In this document: piece by piece, positions 27,154 to 35,891 of the stretch
Layout of the letters: each line of letters begins with the position of its first letter
Position numbering within the stretch: the first letter of the stretch is position 1
NCBI GenBank assembly: GCA_021776685.1
Contig: JAJFFJ010000019.1
Span: forward strand, 1-50,521
Source of the DNA: Alphaproteobacteria bacterium
Lineage (GTDB): Bacteria > Pseudomonadota > Alphaproteobacteria > Bin65
DNA: 50,521 nucleotides
Direction of reading: 5' to 3'
Program-made: the position numbers and the translations under genes
The notes under the pieces: generated by a model
What the model was told of the DNA's origin: nothing
Seen by the model: the letters and a program-made list of their open reading frames with translations, nothing else
Database searches by the model: none

Positions 27154-28866
27154 TTGTCCAGTTCCTCAAATACGGATATTGACCGCCATGGTTGGGCATT
27201 TACTGCCTTCGCGACGCTATGGCGGCACAAGGGGCTGACAGCGGCTGTCTGGTTGGTCGCCGGACTGGTGGCTTTGCCGCTTGTGGTAGTGGCCGGGTTT
27301 CTGGTGACCCCTGCGGACGATTATCTCGCGCATTTGGCGGCGACCGTACTGCCAAGATATCTGTGGAACACGCTGCTCATTCTGGTCGGGGTCGGGGCAG
27401 GTGTTCTGCTGGGTGGTGTCGGAACGGCCTGGCTGGTCAGTCTTTGCGAATTTCCCGGCCGGCGCTTCTTTTCCTGGGCTCTGGTGTTGCCCTTCGCGCT
27501 TCCAGCGTATGTCATCGCCTATACCTATACTGGGTTGCTGGACGTGGGCGGACCCTTACAAGGCTGGCTGCGCGAGGATCTTGGAGCGGTCTGGCTTGCG
27601 GATTTGATTCCGGAGGTTAGAACGCTCGAAGGCGCCATCGCCATGCTGGTGATGGTGCTCTATCCGTATGTTTACCTGTTGGCACGGGCGGCATTCATAG
27701 AGCAATCGGTGTGTGCTTTCGAAGTAAGCCGAACCTTGGGCTGCGGTCCCTGGATGACCATGCGACGGGTGGCGTTGCCCCTGGCGCGGCCGTCGATTGC
27801 GGCGGGCACTGCCCTGGCGCTGATGGAAGCACTCAACGACTTTGGGACTGTGCAGTTCTTTGGCGTGGACACATTTACCACCGGTATTTTCCGGGTATGG
27901 GAGGTGGATGACCGGCCAGATGCCGCCGCGCAGCTGTCGGTGCCGCTGCTGATCTTTGTTTTTGCCTTGCTGGCCGTGGAGCGATGGTCCCGTGGCCGCG
28001 CGAAATATATGCATATGAGCACCCGGTACCGGCCCTTGCCGCAAATTCGGCTTACCGGCGGCCGCGCATTGTTTGCCATGATGTTTTGCGCCCTTCCGGT
28101 TTTGGTCGGATTTGTAGTGCCGACATTCTGGTTGCTGATCTGGACGATCGAGGGCGCAGAACAGCTGCTGGACGGTGATTTTTGGCGACTGGTGCTGAAT
28201 ACATTCTTGCTTGCCGGAATCGCAGGTTGTGTGGCCGTTGCGGCGGCGCTGGTGCTGGCCTACGCGCTGAGGAGTGGCTGCAGTCCTCTGACCCGGCTGG
28301 CGGTTCGATTTGCGAGCATGGGCTATGCCATTCCTGGCGCCGTATTGGCGGTGGGGCTTGTCTTGTCTCTCGGTTGGGTCGACCGTGGACTGGACACGAC
28401 AAGCCGCAATTGGTTTGGATTTGGAACCGGGCTCATATTCACCGGGTCGGCAATTGCCCTGATCCTTGCTTACGCCATACGGTTCCTGCCCATCGCGTTG
28501 GGCAGCGCGGAGGGGGGCCTGAGCCGCATCAGCCCCCACATGGACGATGCCGCACGCAATCTGGGGCGCGGTGGCCTGGGAATTGTGAGGCGGGTGCATA
28601 TGCCGCTGATAGGCGGCAGCCTCTGGGCTGGCGGGCTGCTGGTTTTTGTCGATGTAGTAAAGGAACTGCCTGCCACACTTCTCCTTCGGCCTGTCAATTT
28701 CGATACCCTTGCCGTGCGGACATATGAATATGCCAGCGATGAACAGCTGTATCAGGCCGCGCCGTCGGCTCTGGCGATTGTGCTGGTCGGCCTGGCCCCG
28801 GTCCTGTTGCTGAACCGGATGATCGACCGTAGCCGCGCCGGTGACCTGCGCCACGGGGACGCCTGA
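27154..28866 (+). CDS. Ferric iron ABC transporter permease (FbpB/SfuB type)
   Basis: About 570 aa with roughly twelve membrane helices in two fused permease halves, as in FbpB, AfuB and SfuB. Each half carries an EAA-type loop: FEVSRTLGCGPWMTMRRVAL and the related LGRGGLGIVRRVHMPLIGGS. The permease moves ferric ion from a periplasmic binding protein into the cytoplasm. TTG 27154 is the only reasonable start after an in-frame stop at 27145. The stop overlaps the ATPase start (TGATG). No periplasmic binding protein is encoded nearby, so it must be elsewhere. Confidence 0.93.
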   Translation: MSSSSNTDIDRHGWAFTAFATLWRHKGLTAAVWLVAGLVALPLVVVAGFLVTPADDYLAHLAATVLPRYLWNTLLILVGVGAGVLLGGVGTAWLVSLCEFPGRRFFSWALVLPFALPAYVIAYTYTGLLDVGGPLQGWLREDLGAVWLADLIPEVRTLEGAIAMLVMVLYPYVYLLARAAFIEQSVCAFEVSRTLGCGPWMTMRRVALPLARPSIAAGTALALMEALNDFGTVQFFGVDTFTTGIFRVWEVDDRPDAAAQLSVPLLIFVFALLAVERWSRGRAKYMHMSTRYRPLPQIRLTGGRALFAMMFCALPVLVGFVVPTFWLLIWTIEGAEQLLDGDFWRLVLNTFLLAGIAGCVAVAAALVLAYALRSGCSPLTRLAVRFASMGYAIPGAVLAVGLVLSLGWVDRGLDTTSRNWFGFGTGLIFTGSAIALILAYAIRFLPIALGSAEGGLSRISPHMDDAARNLGRGGLGIVRRVHMPLIGGSLWAGGLLVFVDVVKELPATLLLRPVNFDTLAVRTYEYASDEQLYQAAPSALAIVLVGLAPVLLLNRMIDRSRAGDLRHGDA

Positions 28867-29921
28867 TGGCGTCAGTGTCGTTCAGGAAGCTGCGTAAAAC
28901 TTTCGGCGCCATGTCTGCGGTCGACAACATCAATCTGGATGTGGCGGACGGTGAGCTTGTTTGCCTTGTCGGCCCCTCCGGGTGCGGAAAGTCGACCCTG
29001 CTGCGATTGGCGGCAGGTTTGGAGACTGCTGACAGCGGCGAAATTCAAATCGCCGGCAAATCCATGGGGACGGGAGGCGCCAGGCTGGTGCCGCCAGAAG
29101 GGCGCAACGTCGGCTTTGTTTTCCAGGACTATGCTCTATTTCCCCATCTCTCCGTACGGGAGAATGTGGAATTCGGCCTTACCAAACTGGATGCCAGCAC
29201 CAGAGCAGCCCGGGCGGATGCGGCCCTCGCCCGCGTTCGCATGATGGTTCATGCGGGCGACTATCCGCACACGCTCTCGGGTGGTGAGCAGCAGCGAGTG
29301 GCACTGGCCCGCGCCATGGCGCCTCAACCCGGGGTCTTCCTGCTGGATGAACCGTTTTCCGGCCTTGATGCGAGCCTGCGCAATCAATTGGCGGAAGAGA
29401 CCTGGCATTTGCTGAAACAATCGGGCGCTGCCACCCTGTTGGTGACGCACGATCCGGAAGAAGCCATGTTGATGGGCGACCGCATTGCAGTGATGCGCGA
29501 TGGCGCGCTGGAGCAGGTAGGCACGCCCCAGGAGGTCTACGCTTCGCCCAGGTCGGCGTTTGTGGTGGAGTTTCTGAGCGAAGCGAACCGGTTTCGGTAC
29601 AAGGTTGGCGATGACGGTCAGGTACCCACTCCCTTTGGCCCGATTGATAGCCAGAACCTGCCTGAAGGAACGGAGGTCGATGTACTGATTCGCTATCATG
29701 CTATCTCATTTGATGAAGCAGGCGCCAAAGGGGTGGCGGCAACGCTCCGGGCGGTGCTGCCCTATGGTCGCGGCAGCCACGTACGTTTGGAAGTGGCGGG
29801 CGATGAGGGGCCAATATTCCTCCGTGGTCGCCTCCCACGTACGGATTTGCCGGAGCCAGGCAGCGCCATCAGCATGACGCTGAATCCTTCACATGTGTTT
29901 GTATTTCCGGTGGAATCGTAA
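28866..29921 (+). CDS. Ferric iron ABC transporter ATP-binding protein (FbpC type)
   Basis: 351 aa. Walker A GPSGCGKST, Q-loop FQDYALFPH, signature LSGGEQQRVALARA, Walker B LLDEPFSGLD and switch TLLVTHD are intact. After the ATPase domain, from about residue 230, comes a TOBE/regulatory domain (LPYGRGSHVRLEVAG). It energises the permease encoded just upstream, with which it is translationally coupled. Polyamine or other CUT1-type cargo is possible in principle, but the fused two-half permease and the Fur-like box favour iron. Confidence 0.93.
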   Translation: MASVSFRKLRKTFGAMSAVDNINLDVADGELVCLVGPSGCGKSTLLRLAAGLETADSGEIQIAGKSMGTGGARLVPPEGRNVGFVFQDYALFPHLSVRENVEFGLTKLDASTRAARADAALARVRMMVHAGDYPHTLSGGEQQRVALARAMAPQPGVFLLDEPFSGLDASLRNQLAEETWHLLKQSGAATLLVTHDPEEAMLMGDRIAVMRDGALEQVGTPQEVYASPRSAFVVEFLSEANRFRYKVGDDGQVPTPFGPIDSQNLPEGTEVDVLIRYHAISFDEAGAKGVAATLRAVLPYGRGSHVRLEVAGDEGPIFLRGRLPRTDLPEPGSAISMTLNPSHVFVFPVES

Positions 29922-29940
29922 CCAAAATCCGCCGTTTTCA

Positions 29941-29969
29941 TTGACATCTGCCGGTATCGCGCCTTCATT
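29941..29969 (+). promoter_or_regulatory. Candidate tatABC promoter
   Basis: Perfect TTGACA (29941-29946), 17-nt spacer, then TTCATT (29964-29969), a weak -10. It lies within the 112-nt gap before tatA. Confidence 0.35.
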
Positions 29970-30033
29970 GTGTCTAAGCATGTTCCAAAACTGATGTGCG
30001 GCGGGCCGGTCCGCTGCTACAGGGAGAACCGAG

Positions 30034-30270
30034 ATGGGCCTGAGCATTTGGCAAATCTTGATTATTGTCGGCGTCGTCGTTCTTCTTTTCGGCGCGAACC
30101 GTATTCCCCGTCTGATGCGCGATCTTGGCTCGGGCGTGACCCAGTTCAAGAAGGGCCTGAAAGACAAAGAATCTGGTGACGGGGACGATGGTGAGACGCC
30201 CGCGCTGGAATCAAGCAAGACGGCGGACGCAACGGATAAAGCGAACGAAAAGCCGGCGCATCGCACCTAA
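30034..30270 (+). CDS. tatA: Twin-arginine translocase subunit TatA
   Basis: 78 aa. One N-terminal helix (LSIWQILIIVGVVVLLFG) and the FGANRIPRLMRDLGSGV amphipathic helix, then an acidic tail. TatA oligomers form the pore that exports folded Tat substrates. GGGAGA precedes the ATG. Order tatA-tatB-tatC is complete here. Confidence 0.97.
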   Translation: MGLSIWQILIIVGVVVLLFGANRIPRLMRDLGSGVTQFKKGLKDKESGDGDDGETPALESSKTADATDKANEKPAHRT

Positions 30271-30314
30271 CAAGGTTGCGCTTGCCGGCTTCACGCTAGA
30301 GGTGCGCAGCGCCC

Positions 30315-30731
30315 ATGCTTGACATTGGCTGGATGGAAATGGCGGTCATTTGCGTGATCGCCTTGTTGATTCTGGGACCGAAGGAGTTGCCACGCGCGAT
30401 CCGGACGGTGACCCAGCTGGTCGCACGCGCCCGTGGTCTGGCCAACGAGTTCAAGTCCGGGCTGGACGATATCGTCCAGGAAAGCGAACTGCGCGACCTC
30501 CAAAAAGACATCAATGATAATTTGAGCGGCAATTCGATAATGGGCAGTCTGGAAGACGACCCGACTGCGGCAACTTATGACTATATGGAAGACGACTGGG
30601 ACAAGCCGTCGCCAATGAGGCCGTTGGACGATGAGGATCGAACGCGGCCGCGCCGAAAGCGACCTGAGAAAACCCGGTCAAAGACCTCCCGCGGGGATCA
30701 GCGGCGCGCCTCACGGCGCAAGGTGCGATGA
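30315..30731 (+). CDS. tatB: Twin-arginine translocase subunit TatB
   Basis: 138 aa. MLDIGWMEMAVICVIALLIL is the membrane helix, with GPKELPRAIRTV hinging into a long amphipathic helix. A variable basic C-terminal tail (residues 105-138, rich in Arg and Lys) follows. TatB forms the receptor complex with TatC. Its stop overlaps the tatC start by 4 nt. Confidence 0.96.
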   Translation: MLDIGWMEMAVICVIALLILGPKELPRAIRTVTQLVARARGLANEFKSGLDDIVQESELRDLQKDINDNLSGNSIMGSLEDDPTAATYDYMEDDWDKPSPMRPLDDEDRTRPRRKRPEKTRSKTSRGDQRRASRRKVR

Positions 30732-31624
30732 TGGCCCAATCGGACGCCAAGACGCCGGAAGCCAGTCCATCGGACGACGGTCAGCCGGACGATACCCCGC
30801 CGGATGAAATCCCGCCGGAAGACAAGCCGCCGGAAGAAATTGCGCGTATGACGATGATGGAGCATCTGGGGGAGTTGCGCACCCGGCTGCTGTGGTGTGT
30901 CCTTGGCCTGATGGTTGCCTTTGGCGTCGCTGTTTTCTTCGCGCAGGAGATCTTTGATTTTCTGGCGGCGCCCCTGGTGGAGGTGTTACGGCGCGAGAAC
31001 GGTGCGAATGGCAAGCTGGTTTATACAGCGCTGTATGAGCAGTTCTTCGTCGAAATCAAAATCGGATTCTATGCCGCCTTCTTCCTGGCGTTTCCAATCT
31101 TTGCAATCCAGATCTGGAAATTTGTGACGCCCGGGCTCTACAAGCACGAACGCCGCGCATTTCTGCCATTTTTGCTGGCAACACCGATCTTGTTCTTTGC
31201 CGGTGGCGCGATGGTCTACTACTTCATCATGCCCCTGGCGTGGGAGTTCTTTGCGTCTTTCCAGCAAAAGGGGACGGACGGTGGCGCAACCATCGAGCTG
31301 TTGCCGAAGGTCGGCGAATATCTGTCTCTGGTGATCCGCCTGATTTTTGCCTTTGGCATCGCCTTCCAGCTGCCCGTGGTGCTGACCCTCATGTCGCGCG
31401 CCGGGATCGTCAGCGCCCGGGGCCTCGCCAAGCGGCGGAAATATGCCATTGTCTGTGTCTTTGTTGCGGCGGCGCTCCTCACGCCGCCGGATGTTATCAG
31501 CCAGATCGGGCTCGCAGTGCCGATCTTGATTCTCTATGAAATCTCGATTCTCCTGGCCCGCTCCGTCGAGAAAAAGCGGGCAAAGCGCCAGTCGGAACTG
31601 GACGGATTGCCGGACGAAGGTTGA
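30728..31624 (+). CDS. tatC: Twin-arginine translocase subunit TatC
   Basis: 298 aa, six membrane helices. MTMMEHLGELRTRLLW is the conserved first cytoplasmic motif. FVTPGLYKHERRAFLPF with the conserved Glu and LTPPDVISQIGLAVPILILYE are standard. TatC binds the RR signal peptide. A Pro/Asp/Glu-rich N-terminal extension of about 35 residues (repeats such as DDTPPDEIPPEDKPPEE) precedes the usual start and is probably disordered in the cytoplasm. Confidence 0.97.
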   Translation: MMAQSDAKTPEASPSDDGQPDDTPPDEIPPEDKPPEEIARMTMMEHLGELRTRLLWCVLGLMVAFGVAVFFAQEIFDFLAAPLVEVLRRENGANGKLVYTALYEQFFVEIKIGFYAAFFLAFPIFAIQIWKFVTPGLYKHERRAFLPFLLATPILFFAGGAMVYYFIMPLAWEFFASFQQKGTDGGATIELLPKVGEYLSLVIRLIFAFGIAFQLPVVLTLMSRAGIVSARGLAKRRKYAIVCVFVAAALLTPPDVISQIGLAVPILILYEISILLARSVEKKRAKRQSELDGLPDEG

Positions 31625-31663
31625 GCCCGCTCCCGGCTGCTGGACGGGCCGTCTGCCCAATCC

Positions 31664-31699
31664 TATAACCACCCGTATAACCGCCCATAAAACCGCCCT
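31664..31699 (+). repeat. Degenerate 12-bp tandem repeat, three copies
   Basis: TATAACCACCCG, TATAACCGCCCA, TAAAACCGCCCT in the 124-nt gap between tatC and serS. A weak hairpin GAGCCC-CTACA-GGGCTC (31702-31718) follows immediately. No known motif is recognised. Confidence 0.55.
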
Positions 31700-31748
31700 T
31701 GGAGCCCCTACAGGGCTCAGGTCCCGTAGATGAAAGCGCTGCCTGCCT

Positions 31749-33026
31749 ATGTTTGATCCCCGATGGATTCGTGAAAATCCGGATGCCTTCGATGCCGGGC
31801 TGGTCCGCCGTGGGCTAGAGCCCTTGAGTGCGCAGGTGCTGGCGCTCGACAAGACCCGCAGGGAGGCGCAGACCCAGGCTCAGGAAGTTCAGTCCCAGCG
31901 CAACGCGCTGTCGAAACAGGTGGGGGCGGCCAAAGCGAAAGGTGAAGACGCGGCAGAGATCATCGCCGAAGTCGGCGCCCTCAAGGACGAGCATGCCCGC
32001 CTGGAAGAGGCGGGCAAAACAGCCGATCAGGCATTAAAGGCGTTTCTCGAAGGATTGCCCAATACACCCGCCGCGGATGTGCCGGAAGGTGCGGATGAAG
32101 CGGACAATCTGGAGATTAGGCAGCACGGTCACGCGCCGACATTCGAATTTGAGCCAAAGCAGCATTTCGAGATCGGTGAGGCCATGGGCCGGATGGATTT
32201 CGAGGCGGCCTCGCGCCTTTCGGGCGCTCGGTTCGTGGTGTTGCGCGGTGCGCTGGCGCGCATGGAGCGGGCGCTGGGCGCCTTCATGCTCGACCTGCAT
32301 ACCAAAGAGTTCGGCTACACCGAAGTGAGCCCGCCGATCCTGGTGCGAGACACAGCGCTCTATGGCACGGGCCAGCTACCCAAGTTCGCCGACGATCTCT
32401 ACCGGACCGAAGATGACTACTGGCTAATCCCGACCGCCGAGGTGCCGCTCACCAACCTTGTGGCTGGCTCCGTACTGAGCGAATCCGACCTGCCGGTGCG
32501 GGTCACAGCGCTCACACCCTGTTTCCGCTCGGAGGCGGGCGCTGCGGGCCGGGACACCCGCGGCATGTTGCGGCAGCACCAATTCAGCAAGGTGGAGCTT
32601 GTCAGCATCTGCCTGCCGGACCAGTCGGACGCCGAGCTGGAACGCATGACCGGCTGTGCCGAGGAAGTGCTGAGACGTCTGGGCCTGCACTACCGGGTGA
32701 TGCTGCTGTCATCGGGTGACATGGGCTTTTCTGCCCGCAAAACCCATGATCTCGAGGTCTGGCTTCCGGGACAGGACGCGTATCGCGAGATTTCTAGCTG
32801 TTCCAGTTGCGGAGACTTTCAGGCACGCCGCATGGACGGACGCTACCGGCCAGATGGCGAGAAGGGCACCCGCCATCTGCATACCTTGAACGGCTCCGGG
32901 CTGGCGGTTGGCCGGGCGCTGATCGCCGTCCTGGAGAATTACCAGAATGCCGACGGCAGTGTGCGGGTACCCGAGGCGCTGCAGCCCTATATGGATGGCG
33001 CCGAGGTCATCGGCGGCGATGGCTGA
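31749..33026 (+). CDS. serS: Seryl-tRNA synthetase
   Basis: 425 aa class II synthetase. The N-terminal coiled-coil arm (about 30-105, rich in Ala, Glu and Lys) contacts the long variable arm of tRNA-Ser. Motif 2 is [20 protein letters not shown] and motif 3 is [18 protein letters not shown]. It also charges tRNA-Sec where present. Its stop overlaps the surE start by 8 nt (ATGGCTGA). Confidence 0.98.
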   Translation: MFDPRWIRENPDAFDAGLVRRGLEPLSAQVLALDKTRREAQTQAQEVQSQRNALSKQVGAAKAKGEDAAEIIAEVGALKDEHARLEEAGKTADQALKAFLEGLPNTPAADVPEGADEADNLEIRQHGHAPTFEFEPKQHFEIGEAMGRMDFEAASRLSGARFVVLRGALARMERALGAFMLDLHTKEFGYTEVSPPILVRDTALYGTGQLPKFADDLYRTEDDYWLIPTAEVPLTNLVAGSVLSESDLPVRVTALTPCFRSEAGAAGRDTRGMLRQHQFSKVELVSICLPDQSDAELERMTGCAEEVLRRLGLHYRVMLLSSGDMGFSARKTHDLEVWLPGQDAYREISSCSSCGDFQARRMDGRYRPDGEKGTRHLHTLNGSGLAVGRALIAVLENYQNADGSVRVPEALQPYMDGAEVIGGDG

Positions 33027-33801
33027 GCCGCTCGCCGATCTTTCCAAAGCTCGAATACTTGTCACCAATGATGACGGCATCCAGGCAAATGGCCTGGAGG
33101 TGCTGGAGGAGATCGCCCGGTCCCTGAGCGACGACGTCTGGGTGGTGGCGCCAGAACAGGAGCAAAGCGGCGCCGCGCATTCTCTGACATTGCGCCATCC
33201 CCTGCGCATTCGCGAACACACACCCCGGCGGTTCTCGGTGGATGGCACGCCAACGGACAGTGTGCTCATGGCAATCGGCCATCTTTTGCAAGACCGCCGG
33301 CCCGATCTGCTGCTTTCAGGCGTGAACCGAGGCGCAAATCTCGGAGAAGACGTCACGTATTCCGGAACCGTCGCCGCCGCAATGGAGGGCGCATTGCTGG
33401 GCGTCCGGTCAATGGCGCTCAGCCTCGCAGTGGCAGGCAATGCCGCCGCCCGGTGGCAGACCCCACAGCAACTGGCGCCAGACATGATCCGGCGTCTTGC
33501 GGCAGTGCAGTTGGATGCCAATATACTGATCAATATCAATTTTCCGGATGCTGACCCGGACGATGTTCAGTCTGCGCAGGTAGCGCGACTTGGGCGTCGC
33601 AAGCTGGGTGAGCAGTTGGAACAACGGATCGATCCGCGCGGTGTGCCCTATTACTGGATAGGCCCGATGCGGGAAGAGGCGGGCGACGAGCCGGACACGG
33701 ACCTCGCCGCCGTTTTTACCAACGCTATTGCGGTCACGCCGGTGCATCTGGACCTCACCCACCACCCGGCAATTGCTGCACTACGGCAGGCGCTTGAATG
33801 A
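33019..33801 (+). CDS. surE: 5'/3'-nucleotidase SurE
   Basis: 260 aa. The metal site opens as [17 protein letters not shown] (Asp-Asp), followed by [14 protein letters not shown] and [21 protein letters not shown] with the Asn ligand. SurE removes phosphate from nucleotides and polyphosphate and is linked to stationary survival together with pcm. That pairing is present here: pcm starts inside the surE stop (4-nt overlap). Confidence 0.97.
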   Translation: MAEPLADLSKARILVTNDDGIQANGLEVLEEIARSLSDDVWVVAPEQEQSGAAHSLTLRHPLRIREHTPRRFSVDGTPTDSVLMAIGHLLQDRRPDLLLSGVNRGANLGEDVTYSGTVAAAMEGALLGVRSMALSLAVAGNAAARWQTPQQLAPDMIRRLAAVQLDANILININFPDADPDDVQSAQVARLGRRKLGEQLEQRIDPRGVPYYWIGPMREEAGDEPDTDLAAVFTNAIAVTPVHLDLTHHPAIAALRQALE

Positions 33802-34433
33802 ACCTTGATCCACGGAAAGCCCAGCTTGTGCTTGAAATGCGCCAGGGTGGTGTGGCCGATACGCGGGTGCTTTCAGCGATTGAAGAGACCCCGCGGGACA
33901 AGTTCGTGCCCGAAAAATATGCGGAGTTTGCCTGGGACAACCGGCCCTTACCCATCGGTTACGATCAGACCATCAGTCAGCCGTTGGTGGTCGGGCTTAT
34001 GACCCAGGCACTGGAGCTGACCGGCGTCGAATCAGTACTCGAAGTTGGGACCGGCTCCGGGTATCAGACCGCGATCCTCAGCCGCCTGGCGGCCCATGTC
34101 TGCACGATCGAGCGAATTCGTGAACTGCTGGAGGCAGCTGTGCTGCATCTTGCAGAACTCAGTATCCTGAATGTGTCGACACGGGTGGGTGATGGCGCCG
34201 AGGGATGGCCCAAACGTGCCCCGTTCGACCGCATCATCGTTACAGCGGCGGCCGCGGAAGTGCCACAGCCTCTGATCGATCAGCTTGCGGACGGCGGCAT
34301 TCTGGTGGTGCCGGTGGGTGACCCCGGAGCGGACCAGAAATTGCGGATTATCCGGAAAACGGACGGGCTATTGACCACCGACGAGCTGGGCCTTGTACGT
34401 TTCGTCCCGCTCGTGACCGGCGGCTTGGCCTGA
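33798..34433 (+). CDS. pcm: Protein-L-isoaspartate O-methyltransferase
   Basis: 211 aa, canonical PIMT. The substrate loop GYDQTISQPLVVGLMTQ and motif I EVGTGSGYQTAIL are intact, as is the later PFDRIIVTAAAAEVPQPL. It methylates isoaspartyl residues in damaged proteins using SAM to start their repair. It is the better repair candidate of the two PIMT relatives in the window. In other alphas an M23 peptidase often follows; here an intergenic repeat element follows instead. Confidence 0.97.
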   Translation: MNLDPRKAQLVLEMRQGGVADTRVLSAIEETPRDKFVPEKYAEFAWDNRPLPIGYDQTISQPLVVGLMTQALELTGVESVLEVGTGSGYQTAILSRLAAHVCTIERIRELLEAAVLHLAELSILNVSTRVGDGAEGWPKRAPFDRIIVTAAAAEVPQPLIDQLADGGILVVPVGDPGADQKLRIIRKTDGLLTTDELGLVRFVPLVTGGLA

Positions 34434-34484
34434 CGCGGCCTCTGACACGGGTCTTGCACGAGATCTTCCAAGGAGTCATCGGCC

Positions 34485-34522
34485 GGTTTTTTCAAATGTT
34501 GCGATATGTTGCAGTTTGTTGC
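34485..34522 (+). repeat. Triple 10-bp direct repeat of GTTGC after a T-run (copy 2)
   Basis: A T-run, CAAAT, then GTTGC at 34498, 34508 and 34518 (GTTGCGATAT, GTTGCAGTTT, GTTGCGGTCA). It matches the minus-strand element at 16251-16284 almost base for base across the first two units. It lies in the 320-bp gap after pcm. Confidence 0.7.
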
Positions 34523-34570
34523 GGTCAGCTGGCGAACCAGACGTCAGACCCAACCGGAAGTTTTCACCAA

Positions 34571-34600
34571 TGTGGGGTTATGTGGTGTTTTGTGGGGGAC
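34571..34600 (+). repeat. Triple 10-bp direct repeat of TGTGGGG type (copy 2)
   Basis: TGTGGGGTTA, TGTGGTGTTT, TGTGGGGGAC: TGGNG pentamers with 5-bp spacers, 53 bp after the third GTTGC. No gene follows on the plus strand before the convergent ATPase gene ends at 34754; the rest of the gap holds nothing else clear except a GGA-N6-TCC patch near 34695. Confidence 0.7.
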
Positions 34601-34753
34601 TCTTTCCCCGTCCATCACAAGGGTGAAGGCCATCGCCTGCGTCCAGATCAAGGCGTTCGGAGAACAGTTGGTTCACGATTCAAAGAGCAATATAGGATAT
34701 AAGTCCTTATCGTCGCTTTTCAAGGAATTCGGGCGTTTCGGGCGTGGCCGTTT

Positions 34754-35614
34754 CTAGGGCTGAATCTTCACGCCCAGCCGGCCGGCTAGATCCTGAATGA
34801 ACTGCCAGGCCACGCGCCCGGAGCGGGAGCCGCGGGCCATCGACCATTCATTGGCCTCTTGGCGCAACTGTTCGCCGGGGAGGTCGAGGCCGAAGGCCGT
34901 CGCATAGCCTTCCACGATGGCGAAGTAGGTGTCCTGGTCGCAATTGTGGAAGCCGAGCCACAGGCCAAAGCGATCCGATAAAGATACTTTCTCCTCAACC
35001 GCCTCGCTGGGCGAAATCGCGGTAGAACGCTCGTTCTCGATCATATCCCGGGGCATCAGGTGCCGGCGGTTGGAGGTGGCGTAGAAAATTACATTGGCGG
35101 GCCGGCCTTCGATGCCGCCTTCGAGAACAGCTTTCAGCGATTTGTAGGAGGCGTCGCCATGGTCAAAGGACAGGTCATCGCAGAACAGAACGAAGCGGCG
35201 TTCCACTTTCCGGAGGATTGTCAGCAACTGGGGCAGGGTCGGGATGTCCTCGCGGTGGATCTCCACAAGAGCGATGGGGGTGTCCAGGGTCTTGTTGACT
35301 GCAGCATGGACCGATTTGACCAACGAGCTTTTGCCCGTGCCCCGTGCGCCCCAGAGCAGCGCATTGTTTGCCGGAAGGCCGGTTGCGAAGCGTCGGGTAT
35401 TTTCAAACAACTGGTCACATTGCCGTTCGACACCCTGCAACAGGGCAATGTCCAGCCGGTTGACCTGAGTGACGGGCTCAAGCGCCGCCGAATCCGCGTG
35501 CCAGACAAACGCGTCCGCCGCGCCCAGCTCGACCTGGCCGGCCGCAGGAGGCGAAATACGCTCCAGGGCATCGGCAATTCGCAACAAGGCAGTTTTCGTC
35601 GTGTCGTCGATCAT
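34754..35614 (-). CDS. DUF815-family AAA ATPase
   Basis: 286 aa. Walker A is WGARGTGKSSLVKSV, Walker B FVLFCDDLSFD, and a sensor-like YATSNRRHLMP follows. C-terminal WSMARGSRSGRVAWQFIQDL is characteristic of DUF815. These single-domain AAA proteins are broadly conserved but uncharacterised. It is divergent from yajC across 277 bp, and its end faces pcm across the repeat-containing gap. There is no obvious functional link to either. Confidence 0.92.
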   Translation of the reverse strand: MIDDTTKTALLRIADALERISPPAAGQVELGAADAFVWHADSAALEPVTQVNRLDIALLQGVERQCDQLFENTRRFATGLPANNALLWGARGTGKSSLVKSVHAAVNKTLDTPIALVEIHREDIPTLPQLLTILRKVERRFVLFCDDLSFDHGDASYKSLKAVLEGGIEGRPANVIFYATSNRRHLMPRDMIENERSTAISPSEAVEEKVSLSDRFGLWLGFHNCDQDTYFAIVEGYATAFGLDLPGEQLRQEANEWSMARGSRSGRVAWQFIQDLAGRLGVKIQP

Positions 35615-35647
35615 GGCGTTTGGAATGGTCTATATTTGTGGAGCGGG

Positions 35648-35675
35648 TTTCAAAGGCGCGCCGCACTCCTATATA
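35648..35675 (+). promoter_or_regulatory. Candidate yajC-secDF promoter
   Basis: TTTCAA (35648-35653), 16-nt spacer, TATATA (35670-35675). The -10 is strong and the -35 weak. It would give a leader of about 210 nt. The rest of the gap 35615-35891 has no recognised element. Confidence 0.35.
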
Positions 35676-35891
35676 GGCTGGATGTCGCAAAGGTCTGCAA
35701 TACCCAATGGCCGGCGGCGGCGGACGGTAGGGGCCATTGTACGGGTCGTCAACCGGCGGCAACCATCAAGGGTGCGTTTCGGTCGCGGGTCGCAGCGCTT
35801 GCGCAGGAATTGTGGCGGTTTATAGTCCGCCACCGTCCGCGTCGGCACCCGACTCGGCGAACGGGAATCATCTGGTCAACAGGAGACGGAA

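Noticed and set aside
27556-28854. Long antisense ORF (432 codons) opposite the iron permease gene
   Set aside because: Low-complexity Gln/Arg-rich shadow of the transmembrane-coding frame.
34454-34757. Two overlapping plus-strand ORFs of about 82 codons after pcm
   Set aside because: They are translations of the phased repeats, without a ribosome site or protein-like composition.
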